NCBI RefSeq assembly: GCF_900188445.1
Contig: NZ_FZOR01000017.1
Coordinates: 1 to 64,000, forward strand
Source of the DNA: Actinomadura meyerae
GTDB taxonomy: Bacteria; Actinomycetota; Actinomycetes; Streptosporangiales; Streptosporangiaceae
Length of the DNA: 64,000 nt
Direction: 5' to 3'
Part shown: piece after piece, positions 1 to 7,076 of the stretch
How the letters are laid out: every line of letters starts with the position of its first letter
Numbering within the stretch: position 1 is the stretch's first letter
The notes under the pieces: generated by a model
The model's database searches: none
What the model was told of the DNA's origin: nothing
The model's input: only the letters and a program-made list of their open reading frames with translations
Made by a program: the position numbers and the translations under genes

Positions 1-104
1 GTGGGTGTAAGGCCCCCGGTAGACGACCGGGTTGATAGGCCGGAGATGGAAGCGCGGTAACGTGTGGAGTCGACCGGTACTAATAGGCCGAGTGGCTTGA
101 ACAC
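1..104 (+). rRNA. rrl: 23S ribosomal RNA, 3' end (partial)
   Basis: This is the 3' terminal part of a bacterial 23S rRNA, including the conserved run GTCGACCGGTACTAATAGG (about 70-88) near the end of the molecule. The gene enters from beyond the left edge. It is followed by a spacer of about 150 bases and the 5S gene, the usual bacterial order. The exact 3' end is estimated from the family, not mapped. Confidence 0.95.
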
Positions 105-257
105 ACTGAACGTTCAAAGTGAGTCGCTGTTGTGGGTTTGTTCGCGTCCCTGTGTGGTTCTCAGGAAACAATCCGGGAACCGCAGTCATAAAAATACATA
201 CCGAGTTGAGTCGCTCGGACGTTGATTTGCCCGCCCGTGAGGGTGGTGCGTTGAGGC

Positions 258-375
258 GTTCGGTGGTTTTGGCGAAGGGGAAACACCCGGTCCCATTCCG
301 CACCCGGAAGTTAAGCCCTTCAGCGCCGATGGTACTGCATGGGAGACTGTGTGGGAGAGTAGGACGCCGCCGGAC
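258..375 (+). rRNA. rrf: 5S ribosomal RNA
   Basis: A 5S rRNA of about 118 nt. It shows the actinobacterial signature GGTGG near the 5' end, the conserved CCCGGTCCCATTCCG and AACCCGGAAG-type loop, GATGGTACTGCA, and the closing GGGAGAGTAGGACGCCGCC. It follows the 23S gene on the same strand and precedes a strong terminator, so this is the distal end of an rrn operon. Ends are accurate to a few bases. Confidence 0.95.
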
Positions 376-387
376 TTATATTGCAGG

Positions 388-415
388 AAGGCCCCGCCGT
401 CACGGCGGGGCCTTT
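388..415 (+). terminator. rrn operon terminator
   Basis: A perfect 12-bp GC-rich stem (388-399 with 403-414) closes a 3-nt loop and runs into a short T stretch, just after the 5S gene. It is also positioned to stop transcription of the convergent YCII-like gene. Confidence 0.85.
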
Positions 416-416
416 C

Positions 417-731
417 TCATTTCGGAGCGACGACCTGCCCGCCGGTGAGGGTGGTGAGCGCCGGGTGCACGCGTCCGGGCGCGACGGTGGTGATGGTGTA
501 GCGCGCGACCCCGGCCCGGACGAACGGATCCTCCTCGGCGATCTTCTCCGCCTCCTGCCGGTCGACGCCGGCGGCGATGATGAGACCGCCCTCCGACGTG
601 GGGACGCTCTGGCCGGACAGGAGGAACGTGCCCGCGCCATGGTGCTGTTCGAGGAACGCGACGTGCGCGGCGATATGCGGTCCGGCGGCCTCTTCCGAGC
701 CCGTGTATTCCAGGCGCAGCAGATGCAGCAT
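417..731 (-). CDS. YCII-related domain protein
   Basis: A protein of 104 residues starting MLHLLRLEYTG and ending in a GGQVV tail. It has the size and pattern of the YCII family: an N-terminal strand, then HVAFLEQHHGAGTFLLSGQ, a central GGLIIAAGVDR and the EEDPFVRAGVARYTI block. YCII proteins are ferredoxin-fold proteins with a conserved His/Asp pair; H21 (in HIAAH) and D72 (in the EEDPF block) are candidates. No substrate can be given. An upstream in-frame start would add 32 low-complexity residues, so the internal ATG was chosen. It sits 59 bases downstream of the TetR gene on the same strand and may be cotranscribed. Confidence 0.85.
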   Translation of the reverse strand: MLHLLRLEYTGSEEAAGPHIAAHVAFLEQHHGAGTFLLSGQSVPTSEGGLIIAAGVDRQEAEKIAEEDPFVRAGVARYTITTVAPGRVHPALTTLTGGQVVAPK

Positions 732-790
732 TGCGTACCTTCCGATGTTCTTTCGACGTCCCGGCAAGTCTGCCGGGCGGCGCGGCGGAA

Positions 791-1399
791 TCAGCGGCCG
801 AGGGCCTGGTCCAGGGTGGCCGCCCACTGGTGCAGCAGGCGGTTGCGGCGGGCCGAGTCGTCCGTGAGCAGGTCGGCCAGGCCCAAGCCGCGGACCAGGT
901 CGAGGGTCGCCTGGACGGTCTCGCGGACGCCGGGGACGCTCTCGTCCACGCCGAGGGCCTCGACGGTGAGGCGGTGCGCTTCCCGCCCCACGCGGGTTTC
1001 GAGGGGGAGGACCTGTGCTCGGAGCTGCTCATCGGAACTGGCCGCGACCCAGAGTTGAAGTGCGGCGCGGAAGAGCGGGCTCGTGTACATCTCGCCGAGC
1101 ACGGCGACGATGTCGCTGGTGGACGGGCGGTGGCCGGCGAGCCCGTCCAGCCGTTCGCGCATCTGCGCCATCCGCACCTCGGATCCGTACTCGACCGCCG
1201 CCGTCACCAGTTCCTCCCGCGTGCGGAAGTGATGCTGGGCGGCGCCCCGGGACACTCCCGCGCGCTCGGCGACCACGGCCACGGTCGTCCCCGCCCAGCC
1301 GACGGAGGCCAGGCAGTCGACGGCGGCCTCCAGGAGGCGCTGCCTGGTCGCGCGGCTGCGGTCCTGCTGGGGTTCGCGGGGGAGTGCCTGAGCGGTCAT
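791..1399 (-). CDS. TetR-family transcriptional regulator
   Basis: A TetR-type regulator of 202 residues. Residues about 16-65 carry the HTH (TTVAVVAERAGVSRGAAQHH, then FRTREELV). The rest is the helical ligand-binding domain, whose ligand cannot be read from sequence. Its promoter region holds a palindrome at 1451-1466 that recurs at 3719-3734, in front of the acyl-CoA carboxylase operon. This argues for autoregulation plus control of that operon, as AtuR or LiuR-type TetR repressors do for acyl-CoA carboxylase operons elsewhere. The ligand would then plausibly be an acyl-CoA; that part is inference. Confidence 0.9.
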   Translation of the reverse strand: MTAQALPREPQQDRSRATRQRLLEAAVDCLASVGWAGTTVAVVAERAGVSRGAAQHHFRTREELVTAAVEYGSEVRMAQMRERLDGLAGHRPSTSDIVAVLGEMYTSPLFRAALQLWVAASSDEQLRAQVLPLETRVGREAHRLTVEALGVDESVPGVRETVQATLDLVRGLGLADLLTDDSARRNRLLHQWAATLDQALGR

Positions 1400-1450
1400 G
1401 GGTTCCTTGGTCCGGTGGCCTTCCAGTCAACCAACGATCCCGGCAAGAAA

Positions 1451-1466
1451 CAATCATGCGCGATTG
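1451..1466. promoter_or_regulatory. Probable TetR operator (copy 1)
   Basis: The inverted repeat CAATCATGCGCGATTG lies 52 bases upstream of the TetR start. Copy 2 at 3719-3734 differs at one base. Flanking bases are also shared: AAA before and ATTT after in both copies. The arrangement fits negative autoregulation. Confidence 0.7.
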
Positions 1467-1475
1467 ATTTATCTC

Positions 1476-1796
1476 TCATCCGTGGCGCCACACGACCGCG
1501 CGGGTTCGCGCGTCCACCCACGCTTCGGCGACCGTGCGGAGACGGACGTAGCGGATGCGCCCCAGCGGTTCGAGCGCGACCTGCTGAACCGTCCCCCAGG
1601 CGCCGGGTTCCTGCGCCACAAGGGTCTGGTGCACATGCCGCATCGCCGTGTCGCGGTCGCCGGTCACTCCGGACCATCCGCGGTCGCCGGCGCGGACGTC
1701 CCACGTGAACATGGTGCGCGCTCTCGAACGGTGGTCCGTGACCCAGCTCGGCCCGCCGACGTTCGATGAGTCGTCCCCGCGCTCCAGTACCGTCAT
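1476..1796 (-). CDS. Hypothetical protein
   Basis: An unrecognised soluble protein of 106 residues. It starts at the ATG that overlaps the stop of the upstream gene (ATGA, 1793-1796), which indicates translational coupling. The middle (FTWDVRAGDRGWSGVTGDRD) and the C-terminus (YVRLRTVAEAWVDARTRAVV) are mixed alpha/beta with no motif I know. The longer in-frame ORF upstream is low-complexity and was not used. With the 1793-2158 gene it forms a two-gene unit divergent from an XRE regulator, a setting common for actinomycete housekeeping hypotheticals. Confidence 0.6.
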   Translation of the reverse strand: MTVLERGDDSSNVGGPSWVTDHRSRARTMFTWDVRAGDRGWSGVTGDRDTAMRHVHQTLVAQEPGAWGTVQQVALEPLGRIRYVRLRTVAEAWVDARTRAVVWRHG

Positions 1797-2158
1797 CGCT
1801 TCACCTGCCTCACGGCCGCCGCGATGAGGCGCGCTGCGGCGTCCAGGTCGTTGGCCGGCCGGATCTGCACGCCGGTGCGCACGTTGTAGAACCACCACCG
1901 CCCGTTGCGGTAGCGGCAGCCGACCGAGATCGCCCGCCCGGGGACGCCGTGCGGGATCACATGGAGGACGGGATAGCCGTCGACCGTGGTGAAGGCCGTC
2001 ATCAGCCCCGCGGCCGGAGGGAACCTCTCGGCGAGGCGGACCAGGAAGGTGATCCGCTCGCGCTGCGGGATCGCCGTTCCCGGCCGTCGGGCGATCTCCG
2101 GCTCGGAAGGAGGCGGCGGCAGGACGCGGCCTCCGGGGCGGCGCTCGTGTGCTCCCAT
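1793..2158 (-). CDS. Hypothetical protein
   Basis: A protein of 121 residues. The ATG at 2158 is chosen because an AGGAGG lies 9 bases upstream; a GTG 45 bases further out lacks this. The visible core is RITFLVRLAERFPPAAG, FTTVDGYPVLHVIPHGVPGR and a basic-aromatic stretch RNGRWWFYNVRTG, which suggests a compact beta-rich domain. No known family recognised. It overlaps the downstream gene by four bases. Confidence 0.65.
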   Translation of the reverse strand: MGAHERRPGGRVLPPPPSEPEIARRPGTAIPQRERITFLVRLAERFPPAAGLMTAFTTVDGYPVLHVIPHGVPGRAISVGCRYRNGRWWFYNVRTGVQIRPANDLDAAARLIAAAVRQVKR

Positions 2159-2347
2159 CCCGTCACGCCTCCTGGGCGCGGTGGCGGACGAATTGCTCGG
2201 CACGTTTCATGATCGGCTCGTTTCGTCGTGGCGGAATTGCCGTACGGGCCACAATCTTCGGCCGATCCGATTACTGTCGGCTATGGAATGGTCTCCACAA
2301 GTGACTGGACTGCCGCACAACCCCCCGTGCGGTTGAGGAGGATTCTC
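2159..2347. promoter_or_regulatory. Divergent intergenic region with XRE-gene RBS
   Basis: This gap separates the leftward hypothetical pair from the rightward XRE/DUF397 pair and must hold at least one promoter for each direction. GAGGAGGA at 2335-2342, 5 bases before the ATG at 2348, is a strong RBS and fixes the XRE start over a longer ORF beginning at 2228. No clear operator seen. Confidence 0.5.
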
Positions 2348-3151
2348 ATGTCGACCCCGCCCCCCTCAGAATCGGTTCGAGCATTCTTCGCTTTCCACCT
2401 CAAGCGCATGCGAGAAGAAAAAGGCTGGTCGCAACCGGCTCTCGGGGCAAAAGTGCACATCTCCGGCAGTCTGGTCAGCGGCATCGAACTCTGCACTCGC
2501 CGTCCGACCTTCAAGGTCTGCCAGAAACTGGACGAGGTCTTCGGCCTGCCCCAGTTCTTCGAAGCCCTCTACCCGCGCGTCATCGAGGAGACCGGCCTCC
2601 CGGCCGGATTCCCCGAGTTCATCGAGGCCGAGGCAGAGGCGTGCATGAGCAAGATCTACGAGGACTTCGTGATCACCGGCCTCTTCCAGACCGAGGACTA
2701 TGCGCGGGCCGTCCTGCGCGAAGGCCTGCAGCCGGAGATGCTCGAACGCCGCATCGCCGCGCGCATGAAACGGCAAGAGATCCTGGTGCGCGCGGAGCCG
2801 CCCGTCATCACCGCCCTCCTCGACGTATCGGTACTCCGCCGGTCGTTCGGCGGCCCCGCGGTCATGCGCGCTCAACTCGAGCACCTGCTGAAGTTGTCCG
2901 AGTTGCCTCACATCCACATCCATGTGGTCCCCGAGGACGCTGAACTCTGTCCCGAGGGGGCATTCACGATCCTGTCCGCGCAGGGAGAGCCCGACGCGGG
3001 CTATGCCGAGATGGCGTGCGGGCGTGGCCGCCTCATCGACGATGACGGATATGTCGCCGAACTTCGCGTATTGTTCGAACTGATCAGGTCCAAAGCGCTG
3101 AACGCCGAGGACTCGCGGGCCGCGATCCGCAAGGCGATGGAGGAACTGTGA
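2348..3151 (+). CDS. XRE-family regulator with DUF5753 domain
   Basis: A protein of 267 residues. The N-terminal HTH_31-type domain (about 10-65: FFAFHLKRMREEKGWSQPAL, then AKVHISGSLVSGIE) is followed by the DUF5753 effector domain (about 90-262), with its typical ITGLFQTEDYARAVL and RRIAARMKRQEIL blocks. This protein and the adjacent DUF397 protein are one of the many paired XRE/DUF397 sets of actinomycetes, related to the BldB/WhiJ systems that act in development and antibiotic control. The stop overlaps the start of the DUF397 gene, so both are made together. Confidence 0.92.
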   Translation: MSTPPPSESVRAFFAFHLKRMREEKGWSQPALGAKVHISGSLVSGIELCTRRPTFKVCQKLDEVFGLPQFFEALYPRVIEETGLPAGFPEFIEAEAEACMSKIYEDFVITGLFQTEDYARAVLREGLQPEMLERRIAARMKRQEILVRAEPPVITALLDVSVLRRSFGGPAVMRAQLEHLLKLSELPHIHIHVVPEDAELCPEGAFTILSAQGEPDAGYAEMACGRGRLIDDDGYVAELRVLFELIRSKALNAEDSRAAIRKAMEEL

Positions 3152-3354
3152 AGACGACCGACTTCTCGTCAGCCATCTGGCGCAAGAGCAGTCACAGCGG
3201 CGGAAACAGCGGGATGTGCGTCGAGGTCGCGAAGGGGGGCGCCGTCATCGGTGTCCGTGACAGCAAGGACCCCGGGGCGGGGCACCTCGCCATGGACCGG
3301 GCCGCTTTCGCCGGGCTGGTCGCCCGGGCCAAGGCGGGTGCCCTCGATCTCTGA
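3148..3354 (+). CDS. DUF397 domain protein
   Basis: A protein of 68 residues with the DUF397 hallmarks: IWRKSSHSGG, then a VEVA block, then VRDSKDPGAGHL and a C-terminal helix. It starts with a GTG overlapping the upstream TGA (GTGA). DUF397 proteins are the small partners of XRE/DUF5753 regulators and in several systems antagonise them. The target of this pair is unknown. Confidence 0.92.
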   Translation: MKTTDFSSAIWRKSSHSGGNSGMCVEVAKGGAVIGVRDSKDPGAGHLAMDRAAFAGLVARAKAGALDL

Positions 3355-3357
3355 CCG

Positions 3358-3640
3358 TCAGCCGGTCGGCTGAACGGTCAGCCGGTGGGCTCGGCGCCGT
3401 GTTGCCGCCGCCGAGAGGTCCTGGCCGTCGGCCCACATCTGGAGACGGTCCTCGTAGGCCCGCTGGATCAGCGGGTCAGGTAGGGCAGCGCCGCCCGGAC
3501 GCCCGTTGTCGACGATCACGTCGAGCCGGTCGAAGTGCTCCCCGGCCCGCTTCACGCCCTCGAAGACGGCGGCCCTGTCGGTCACGTCCATCTCGAGCGG
3601 GAGCACCGCGTCGCCGTGGGCGGCGACCAGGTCCTCCAGG
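3358..3640 (-). pseudogene. Decayed short-chain dehydrogenase (SDR) gene
   Basis: One frame keeps an SDR N-terminal block (LEDLVAAHGDAVLPLEMDVT, then DRAAVFEGVKRAGEHFDRLD and VIVDN). Next comes a jump straight to what looks like the C-terminal tail (IQRAYEDRLQMWADGQDL). The glycine-rich cofactor loop, the Ser-Tyr-Lys catalytic region and the substrate region are missing. An intact SDR is about 250-280 residues; about 80 remain. It is read as a relic with a large internal deletion and a lost 5' end. It lies next to the operator of the carboxylase operon and may once have been the divergent partner of that operon. Confidence 0.6.
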
Positions 3641-3671
3641 GTCGCGGTGTTCTTCTTCCTTCCTCGTCTTC

Positions 3672-3700
3672 GTGACAGGCAGGGCCGTGCCCTGCGTCAC
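3672..3700. promoter_or_regulatory. Hairpin upstream of the carboxylase operon
   Basis: GTGAC, a two-base bulge, then GCAGGGC-CGT-GCCCTGC and GTCAC form a 12-bp stem. It lies just before the operator at 3719 and separates the relic SDR gene from the operon promoter. It could be a terminator or an operator half. Confidence 0.4.
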
Positions 3701-3718
3701 ATGCCGTAGCGGCGGAAA

Positions 3719-3734
3719 CAATCATGCGTGATTG
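3719..3734. promoter_or_regulatory. Probable TetR operator (copy 2)
   Basis: CAATCATGCGTGATTG is a perfect inverted repeat (6-base arms, 4-base spacer) ending 32 bases before the first gene of the acyl-CoA operon. It matches the palindrome at 1451-1466 at 15 of 16 positions and shares its AAA/ATTT flanks. Position and symmetry fit a repressor site overlapping the core promoter. Confidence 0.75.
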
Positions 3735-3766
3735 ATTTTTTGGGGGCGGGGTGGCAGGGTTCTCGC

Positions 3767-5479
3767 ATGAGCCAACCCCTGCGGGTCGGGAACGCCTCGG
3801 GCTTCTACGGCGACCGCTTCGCCGCGGTGCGGGAGATGCTGGAGGGCGGGCCGCTGGACGTCCTCACCGGCGACTACCTCGCCGAGCTGACCATGCTGAT
3901 CCTGGGCCGCGGCAGGATGAAGGACCCGGACGCCGGGTACGCCGCCACGTTCCTGCGCCAGATGGAGGAGTCGCTCGGGCTGGCGGTGGAGCGGGGCACC
4001 GCGATCGTCGCGAACGCCGGCGGGCTCAATCCGCGCGGGCTCGCGGGCCGGCTGCGGGAGCTGGCCGCGCGGCTCGGGATCGAGGTGCGCGTCGCCCATG
4101 TCGAGGGCGACGACCTGCTGGCGCGGGCCGGGGAACTCGGCTTCGCGGACTCCCGCCACGGCGCGCCGCTCACCGCCAACGCCTACCTGGGCGCCTGGGG
4201 GATCGCCGAGTGCCTGAAGCGCGGCGCCGATGTGGTGGTGACGGGCCGCGTCACCGACGCCTCGCTGGTGGTGGGCCCCGCCGCCGCGCACTTCGGGTGG
4301 GCGCGGGACGACTGGGACGCCCTGGCCGGCGCGACCGTCGCCGGGCACGTCCTGGAGTGCGGCGCTCAGGCCACGGGCGGGAACTACGCCTTCTTCGAAG
4401 AGATCTACAACGTAAAGGCGCCGGGCTTCCCGATCGCGGAGATCCACGCCGACGGCTCCAGCGTCATCACCAAGCACGACGGGACCGGCGGCGCCGTGAC
4501 CACCGAGACCGTCACGGCACAGCTCCTCTACGAGATCGGCGGGCCGTCCTACGCCGGGCCCGACGTGACGACCCGCTTCGACACCGTCGAGCTGGCCCAG
4601 GACGGGCCCGACCGCGTGCGGATCAGCGGTGTCAAGGGCACCCCGCCGCCGCCCGCCACCAAGGTGTGCCTGAACCACCTCGGCGGCCACCGCAACGAGA
4701 TGACGTTCGTGCTCACCGGCCTCGGCATCGAGGCCAAGGCGGAATCGGTCAAGGCGCGGATGGCGGACGCGTTCGGCGGTGCCCCGCCGTCCCGGGTGGA
4801 GTGGACGCTCCTCGGCGCCGTCCGGCCCGACCCCGCGACGCAGGGGGAGGCGACCGCGCTGCTGCGCTGCGCCGTCCTCGACCCCGACCCGGACAAGGTC
4901 GGCCGTGCGTTCAGCAACGCGGCGGTGGAGCTGGCCCTCGCCGGCTACCCGGGCTTCACGATGACCTCCCCACCGGGCAAGGGGAGCCCGTACGGGGTGT
5001 ACTCGCCCGCGTACGTCCCCAACGAGGCGGTCGACCACGTCGCCGTCACCGCGGACGGCGTCCGCGTGCCGATCGCCCCGGCACCGGCCACGGCACCGCT
5101 GCCGGTCACTGAGGCCGCGTCGCCCGAGCCCCCGGCGGTGCGGGGACCGGTCGCCCGGGTACCCCTCGGAAGGGTCGCCGGAGCTCGCAGCGGGGACAAG
5201 GGCGGGGATGCCAACATCGGCGTCTGGGCCCGGACCGGCGCCCAATGGGGCTGGCTCGAACCCTTCCTCACCGTGGAGAGGTTCAAGGAGCTCCTGCCCG
5301 AGACGCAAGAGCACACCGTCCACCGGCACGTCCTGCCCAACCTCCGCGCGGTCAACTTCGTGGTCGAGGGGCTGCTGCAGGAGGGCGTATCGGCCTCGAC
5401 CCGGTTCGACCCGCAGGGCAAGGCCCTCGGGGAGTGGCTGCGGTCCCGCCTCGTCGACATCCCGGAGGCCCTCCTTTGA
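3767..5479 (+). CDS. AtuA-like acyclic terpene utilisation protein (DUF1446)
   Basis: A protein of 570 residues. Residues about 5-360 match the DUF1446/AtuA family (LRVGNASGFYGDR, then LAELTMLILGRGRMKD, IVANAGGLNPRGLA and VVTGRVTDASL). The C-terminal region, about 460-560, has the second AtuA domain signature ARSGDKGGDANIGVWAR. In Pseudomonas, AtuA is needed for citronellol/geraniol breakdown next to geranyl-CoA carboxylase, but its reaction is not established. AtuA-like genes also accompany other acyl-CoA carboxylases in actinobacteria. This is the first gene of an overlapped operon under the 3719 palindrome. The substrate could be a branched or unsaturated acyl-CoA; terpene degradation is only one option. 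Confidence 0.88.
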   Translation: MSQPLRVGNASGFYGDRFAAVREMLEGGPLDVLTGDYLAELTMLILGRGRMKDPDAGYAATFLRQMEESLGLAVERGTAIVANAGGLNPRGLAGRLRELAARLGIEVRVAHVEGDDLLARAGELGFADSRHGAPLTANAYLGAWGIAECLKRGADVVVTGRVTDASLVVGPAAAHFGWARDDWDALAGATVAGHVLECGAQATGGNYAFFEEIYNVKAPGFPIAEIHADGSSVITKHDGTGGAVTTETVTAQLLYEIGGPSYAGPDVTTRFDTVELAQDGPDRVRISGVKGTPPPPATKVCLNHLGGHRNEMTFVLTGLGIEAKAESVKARMADAFGGAPPSRVEWTLLGAVRPDPATQGEATALLRCAVLDPDPDKVGRAFSNAAVELALAGYPGFTMTSPPGKGSPYGVYSPAYVPNEAVDHVAVTADGVRVPIAPAPATAPLPVTEAASPEPPAVRGPVARVPLGRVAGARSGDKGGDANIGVWARTGAQWGWLEPFLTVERFKELLPETQEHTVHRHVLPNLRAVNFVVEGLLQEGVSASTRFDPQGKALGEWLRSRLVDIPEALL

Positions 5480-7068
5480 CCCTGAAGAGCACGCTGGACG
5501 CGCGGAGCCCCGAGTACCGGGAGCGCCGCGCCGCCATGCTGGACAAGATCGCGGCGCTGGACGCCGAGCACGCCAAGGCCCTCGAAGGCGGCGGCGAGAA
5601 GTACGTCGCGCGGCACCGCAAGCGCGGGAAGCTGCTCGCACGGGAACGCATCGAGCTGCTCCTCGACCCCGACTCGCCGTTCCTGGAGCTGAGCCCGCTC
5701 GCCGCGTGGGGGAGCGACTTCCCCGTCGGCGCGAGCGTCGTCACCGGCATCGGGGTCGTCGAGGGCGTCGAGTGCGTGATCGTGGCGAACGACCCGACCG
5801 TGCGGGGCGGGTCCAGCAACCCCTGGACGGTGAAGAAGAGCTTCCGGGCGTCCGACATCGCGCTGGAGAACCGGCTCCCGCTCATCAACCTCGTCGAGTC
5901 GGGCGGCGCGGACCTGCCGACGCAGAAGGAGATCTTCATCCCCGGCGGGCGGATGTTCCGGGACCTGACCCGGCTGTCGGCCGCCGGAATCCCGACGATC
6001 GCGCTGGTCTTCGGGAACTCCACCGCGGGCGGCGCGTACATCCCCGGCATGTGCGACTACGTCGTCATGGTGAAGGAGCGCGCGAAGGTGTTCCTCGGCG
6101 GGCCGCCGCTGGTGAAGATGGCGACCGGCGAGGAGGCCGATGACGAGGAGCTCGGCGGCGCGGAGATGCACGCCCGCACGTCCGGCCTCGCCGACTACAT
6201 GGCCGCCGACGAGGCCGACGCGCTGCGCCTCGGCCGGCAGATCGTCGGGAACCTCAACCACCGCAGGCTCGGCCCGGCGCCCGGCCCGGTGGAGGAGCCG
6301 CTGTACGACCCGGAGGAACTCGCCGGGATCGTCCCCGAAGACCTGAAGGTCCCGTTCGACCCGCGCGAGGTCATCGCCCGGATCGCGGACGGCTCGCGGT
6401 TCGAGGAGTTCAAGCCGCTCTACGGGACGAGCCTCGTCACCGGCTGGACGCGCGTGCACGGCTACCAGGTCGGGGTGCTGGCCAACGCGCAGGGCGTCCT
6501 GTTCGGCGCGGAGGCGCAGAAGGCGGCCCAGTTCATCCAGCTCGCCAACCAGAGCGACACGCCGCTGCTGTTCCTGCACAACACCACCGGCTACATGGTC
6601 GGCAAGGAGTACGAGCAGGCCGGCATCATCAAGCACGGCGCCCTGATGATCAACGCGGTGGCGAACAGCACCGTGCCGCACATCTCGATCGTGATGGGCG
6701 CCTCGTACGGGGCGGGCAACTACGGCATGTGCGGCCGGGCGTACGACCCCCGGTTCCTGTTCACCTGGCCGAGCGCGAAGTCAGCGGTGATGGGGCCGCA
6801 GCAACTCGCCGGGGTCCTGTCGATCGTGGCGCGGCAGGCCGCCGAGGCGCGCGGGCAGGTCTACGACGAGGACCAGGACCGCGCCATGCGGGAGATGGTC
6901 GAGGCGCAGATCGAGGCGGAGTCGCTGCCGTTCTTCCTGTCGGGGCGGCTCTACGACGACGGCGTGATCGACCCCCGCGACACCCGCACCGTCCTCGGCC
7001 TGTGCCTGTCCGCCGTCCACAACGCGCCCGTGCGCGGAGCCGACGGCTTCGGCGTCTTCCGGATGTGA
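5476..7068 (+). CDS. Acyl-CoA carboxylase, carboxyltransferase beta subunit
   Basis: A protein of 530 residues that starts at a TTG overlapping the upstream stop (TTGA), with GGAGG just before it. The crotonase-like N-half has the VARHRKRGKLLARERIELLL entry motif and the acyl-CoA site GGSSNPWTVKKS, and an oxyanion-type FGNSTAGGAYIPGM. The C-half has HNTTGYMVGKEYEQAGIIKH and GASYGAGNYGMCGRAYDPRF, typical of methylcrotonyl/geranyl-CoA carboxylase beta chains rather than propionyl-CoA ones. It transfers carboxyl from carboxybiotin on the alpha chain to the acyl-CoA. With an AtuA-like neighbour, a methylcrotonyl- or geranyl-type substrate is likely but unproved. Confidence 0.93.
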   Translation: MTLKSTLDARSPEYRERRAAMLDKIAALDAEHAKALEGGGEKYVARHRKRGKLLARERIELLLDPDSPFLELSPLAAWGSDFPVGASVVTGIGVVEGVECVIVANDPTVRGGSSNPWTVKKSFRASDIALENRLPLINLVESGGADLPTQKEIFIPGGRMFRDLTRLSAAGIPTIALVFGNSTAGGAYIPGMCDYVVMVKERAKVFLGGPPLVKMATGEEADDEELGGAEMHARTSGLADYMAADEADALRLGRQIVGNLNHRRLGPAPGPVEEPLYDPEELAGIVPEDLKVPFDPREVIARIADGSRFEEFKPLYGTSLVTGWTRVHGYQVGVLANAQGVLFGAEAQKAAQFIQLANQSDTPLLFLHNTTGYMVGKEYEQAGIIKHGALMINAVANSTVPHISIVMGASYGAGNYGMCGRAYDPRFLFTWPSAKSAVMGPQQLAGVLSIVARQAAEARGQVYDEDQDRAMREMVEAQIEAESLPFFLSGRLYDDGVIDPRDTRTVLGLCLSAVHNAPVRGADGFGVFRM

Positions 7069-7076
7069 GCGAATCG

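Noticed and set aside
3722..5641. A 639-codon open frame on the minus strand across the AtuA-like gene
   Set aside because: It is the antisense shadow of a GC-rich gene, with no RBS or protein-like content; the plus strand has clear family motifs.
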